From assembly GCF_004135205.1 (NCBI RefSeq), contig NZ_CP035490.1, forward strand, positions 1 through 64,000: a stretch of 64,000 bases of DNA. Direction: 5' to 3'. Positions within the stretch are counted from its first letter, which is position 1. Every line of letters starts with the position of its first letter. Shown here piece by piece: positions 63,859 to 64,000 of this stretch. This stretch comes from Hahella sp. KA22 (lineage in GTDB: Bacteria > Pseudomonadota > Gammaproteobacteria > Pseudomonadales > Oleiphilaceae). Made by a program: the position numbers and the translations under genes. The notes below the pieces were generated by a model. It had not been told where the DNA came from. It was given only the letters and a program-made list of their open reading frames with translations, and made no database searches.

Positions 63859-64000
63859 GCACTACTCCGTTTGTAAGTTCTCCGCGTTCTGCGAGGGAGA
63901 TAGCCATTCGACTGGCAACTTGATTATGGATGTGTCCCCTCACCCTTTTCCTACGAATACTATAGCCACGGTTAGAACCGCTCCCGATTATAGGTTTACC

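Overview
The window is a 64 kb, mostly GC-rich piece of a bacterial chromosome. Gene content and protein style point to a marine gammaproteobacterium of the Hahella / Oceanospirillales kind: a proteobacterial cobalamin operon with CbtAB, PEP-CTERM/exosortase genes, a PhoX phosphatase, and several GNAT and LysE genes. This placement is inferred from recognised protein families, not from a search. I see no rRNA, tRNA, CRISPR array or complete insertion sequence.

1-11.7 kb: the 5' part of fbp (minus strand), an ABC exporter pair of the YbbA/YbbP type, a secreted unknown, an H-protein-like protein without the lipoyl lysine, a periplasmic solute-binding protein, an FG-GAP repeat protein, a GH13 alpha-glucosidase facing a LacI regulator across operator-like palindromes, and an astacin-type metalloprotease.

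11.8-27.6 kb: the cobalamin block. bluB, cobC and cbiB run leftward. Rightward, a cobalamin riboswitch precedes cbtB-cbtA-(chlI/D fusion)-cobO-cbiA-cbiD-cobK-cbiX-cobH-cobL-cobI-cbiG-cobJ-cobM, a tightly packed operon with many ATGA overlaps. cobW-cobN lie separately at 45.2-50.1 kb. The set joins early cobalt insertion (CbiX, CbiD, CbiG) to the large chelatase of the aerobic route (CobN plus a ChlID-type ATPase) and the O2-dependent BluB. The genes for cobyric acid synthase and nucleotide-loop assembly are not in the window.

27.6-36.5 kb: an accessory stretch. It holds a 930 bp AT-rich gap leading into an unrecognised 483-residue protein, a cytochrome c, GNAT and MerR genes with a stand-alone duplicate of the MerR C-terminal domain, LysE, a probable L,D-transpeptidase-like effector with a small exported neighbour (immunity candidate), a GST, a fibro-slime-domain exported protein and a cold-shock protein.

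36.7-45 kb: a VOC protein, a YqaA-type membrane protein, an exosortase overlapping a VIT/VWA membrane protein with a PEP-CTERM tail, and a lysE/araC/membrane-protein block flanked by two nearly identical 147 bp repeats.

50-64 kb: GNAT, YitT, YbaK and unknown genes, another PEP-CTERM protein, an ADH/LysR divergent pair, a third repeat copy, a frameshifted outer-membrane surface-antigen gene, phoX, an AbiE toxin-antitoxin operon whose toxin gene has an in-frame stop, and a TPR protein.

The best leads for new biology are the five-hairpin dispersed repeat, the transpeptidase-like effector/immunity pair, the unknown protein at 28.6 kb with its long AT-rich leader, the AbiE operon with paired 23 bp operators and a broken toxin, and the exosortase with its dispersed candidate substrates.
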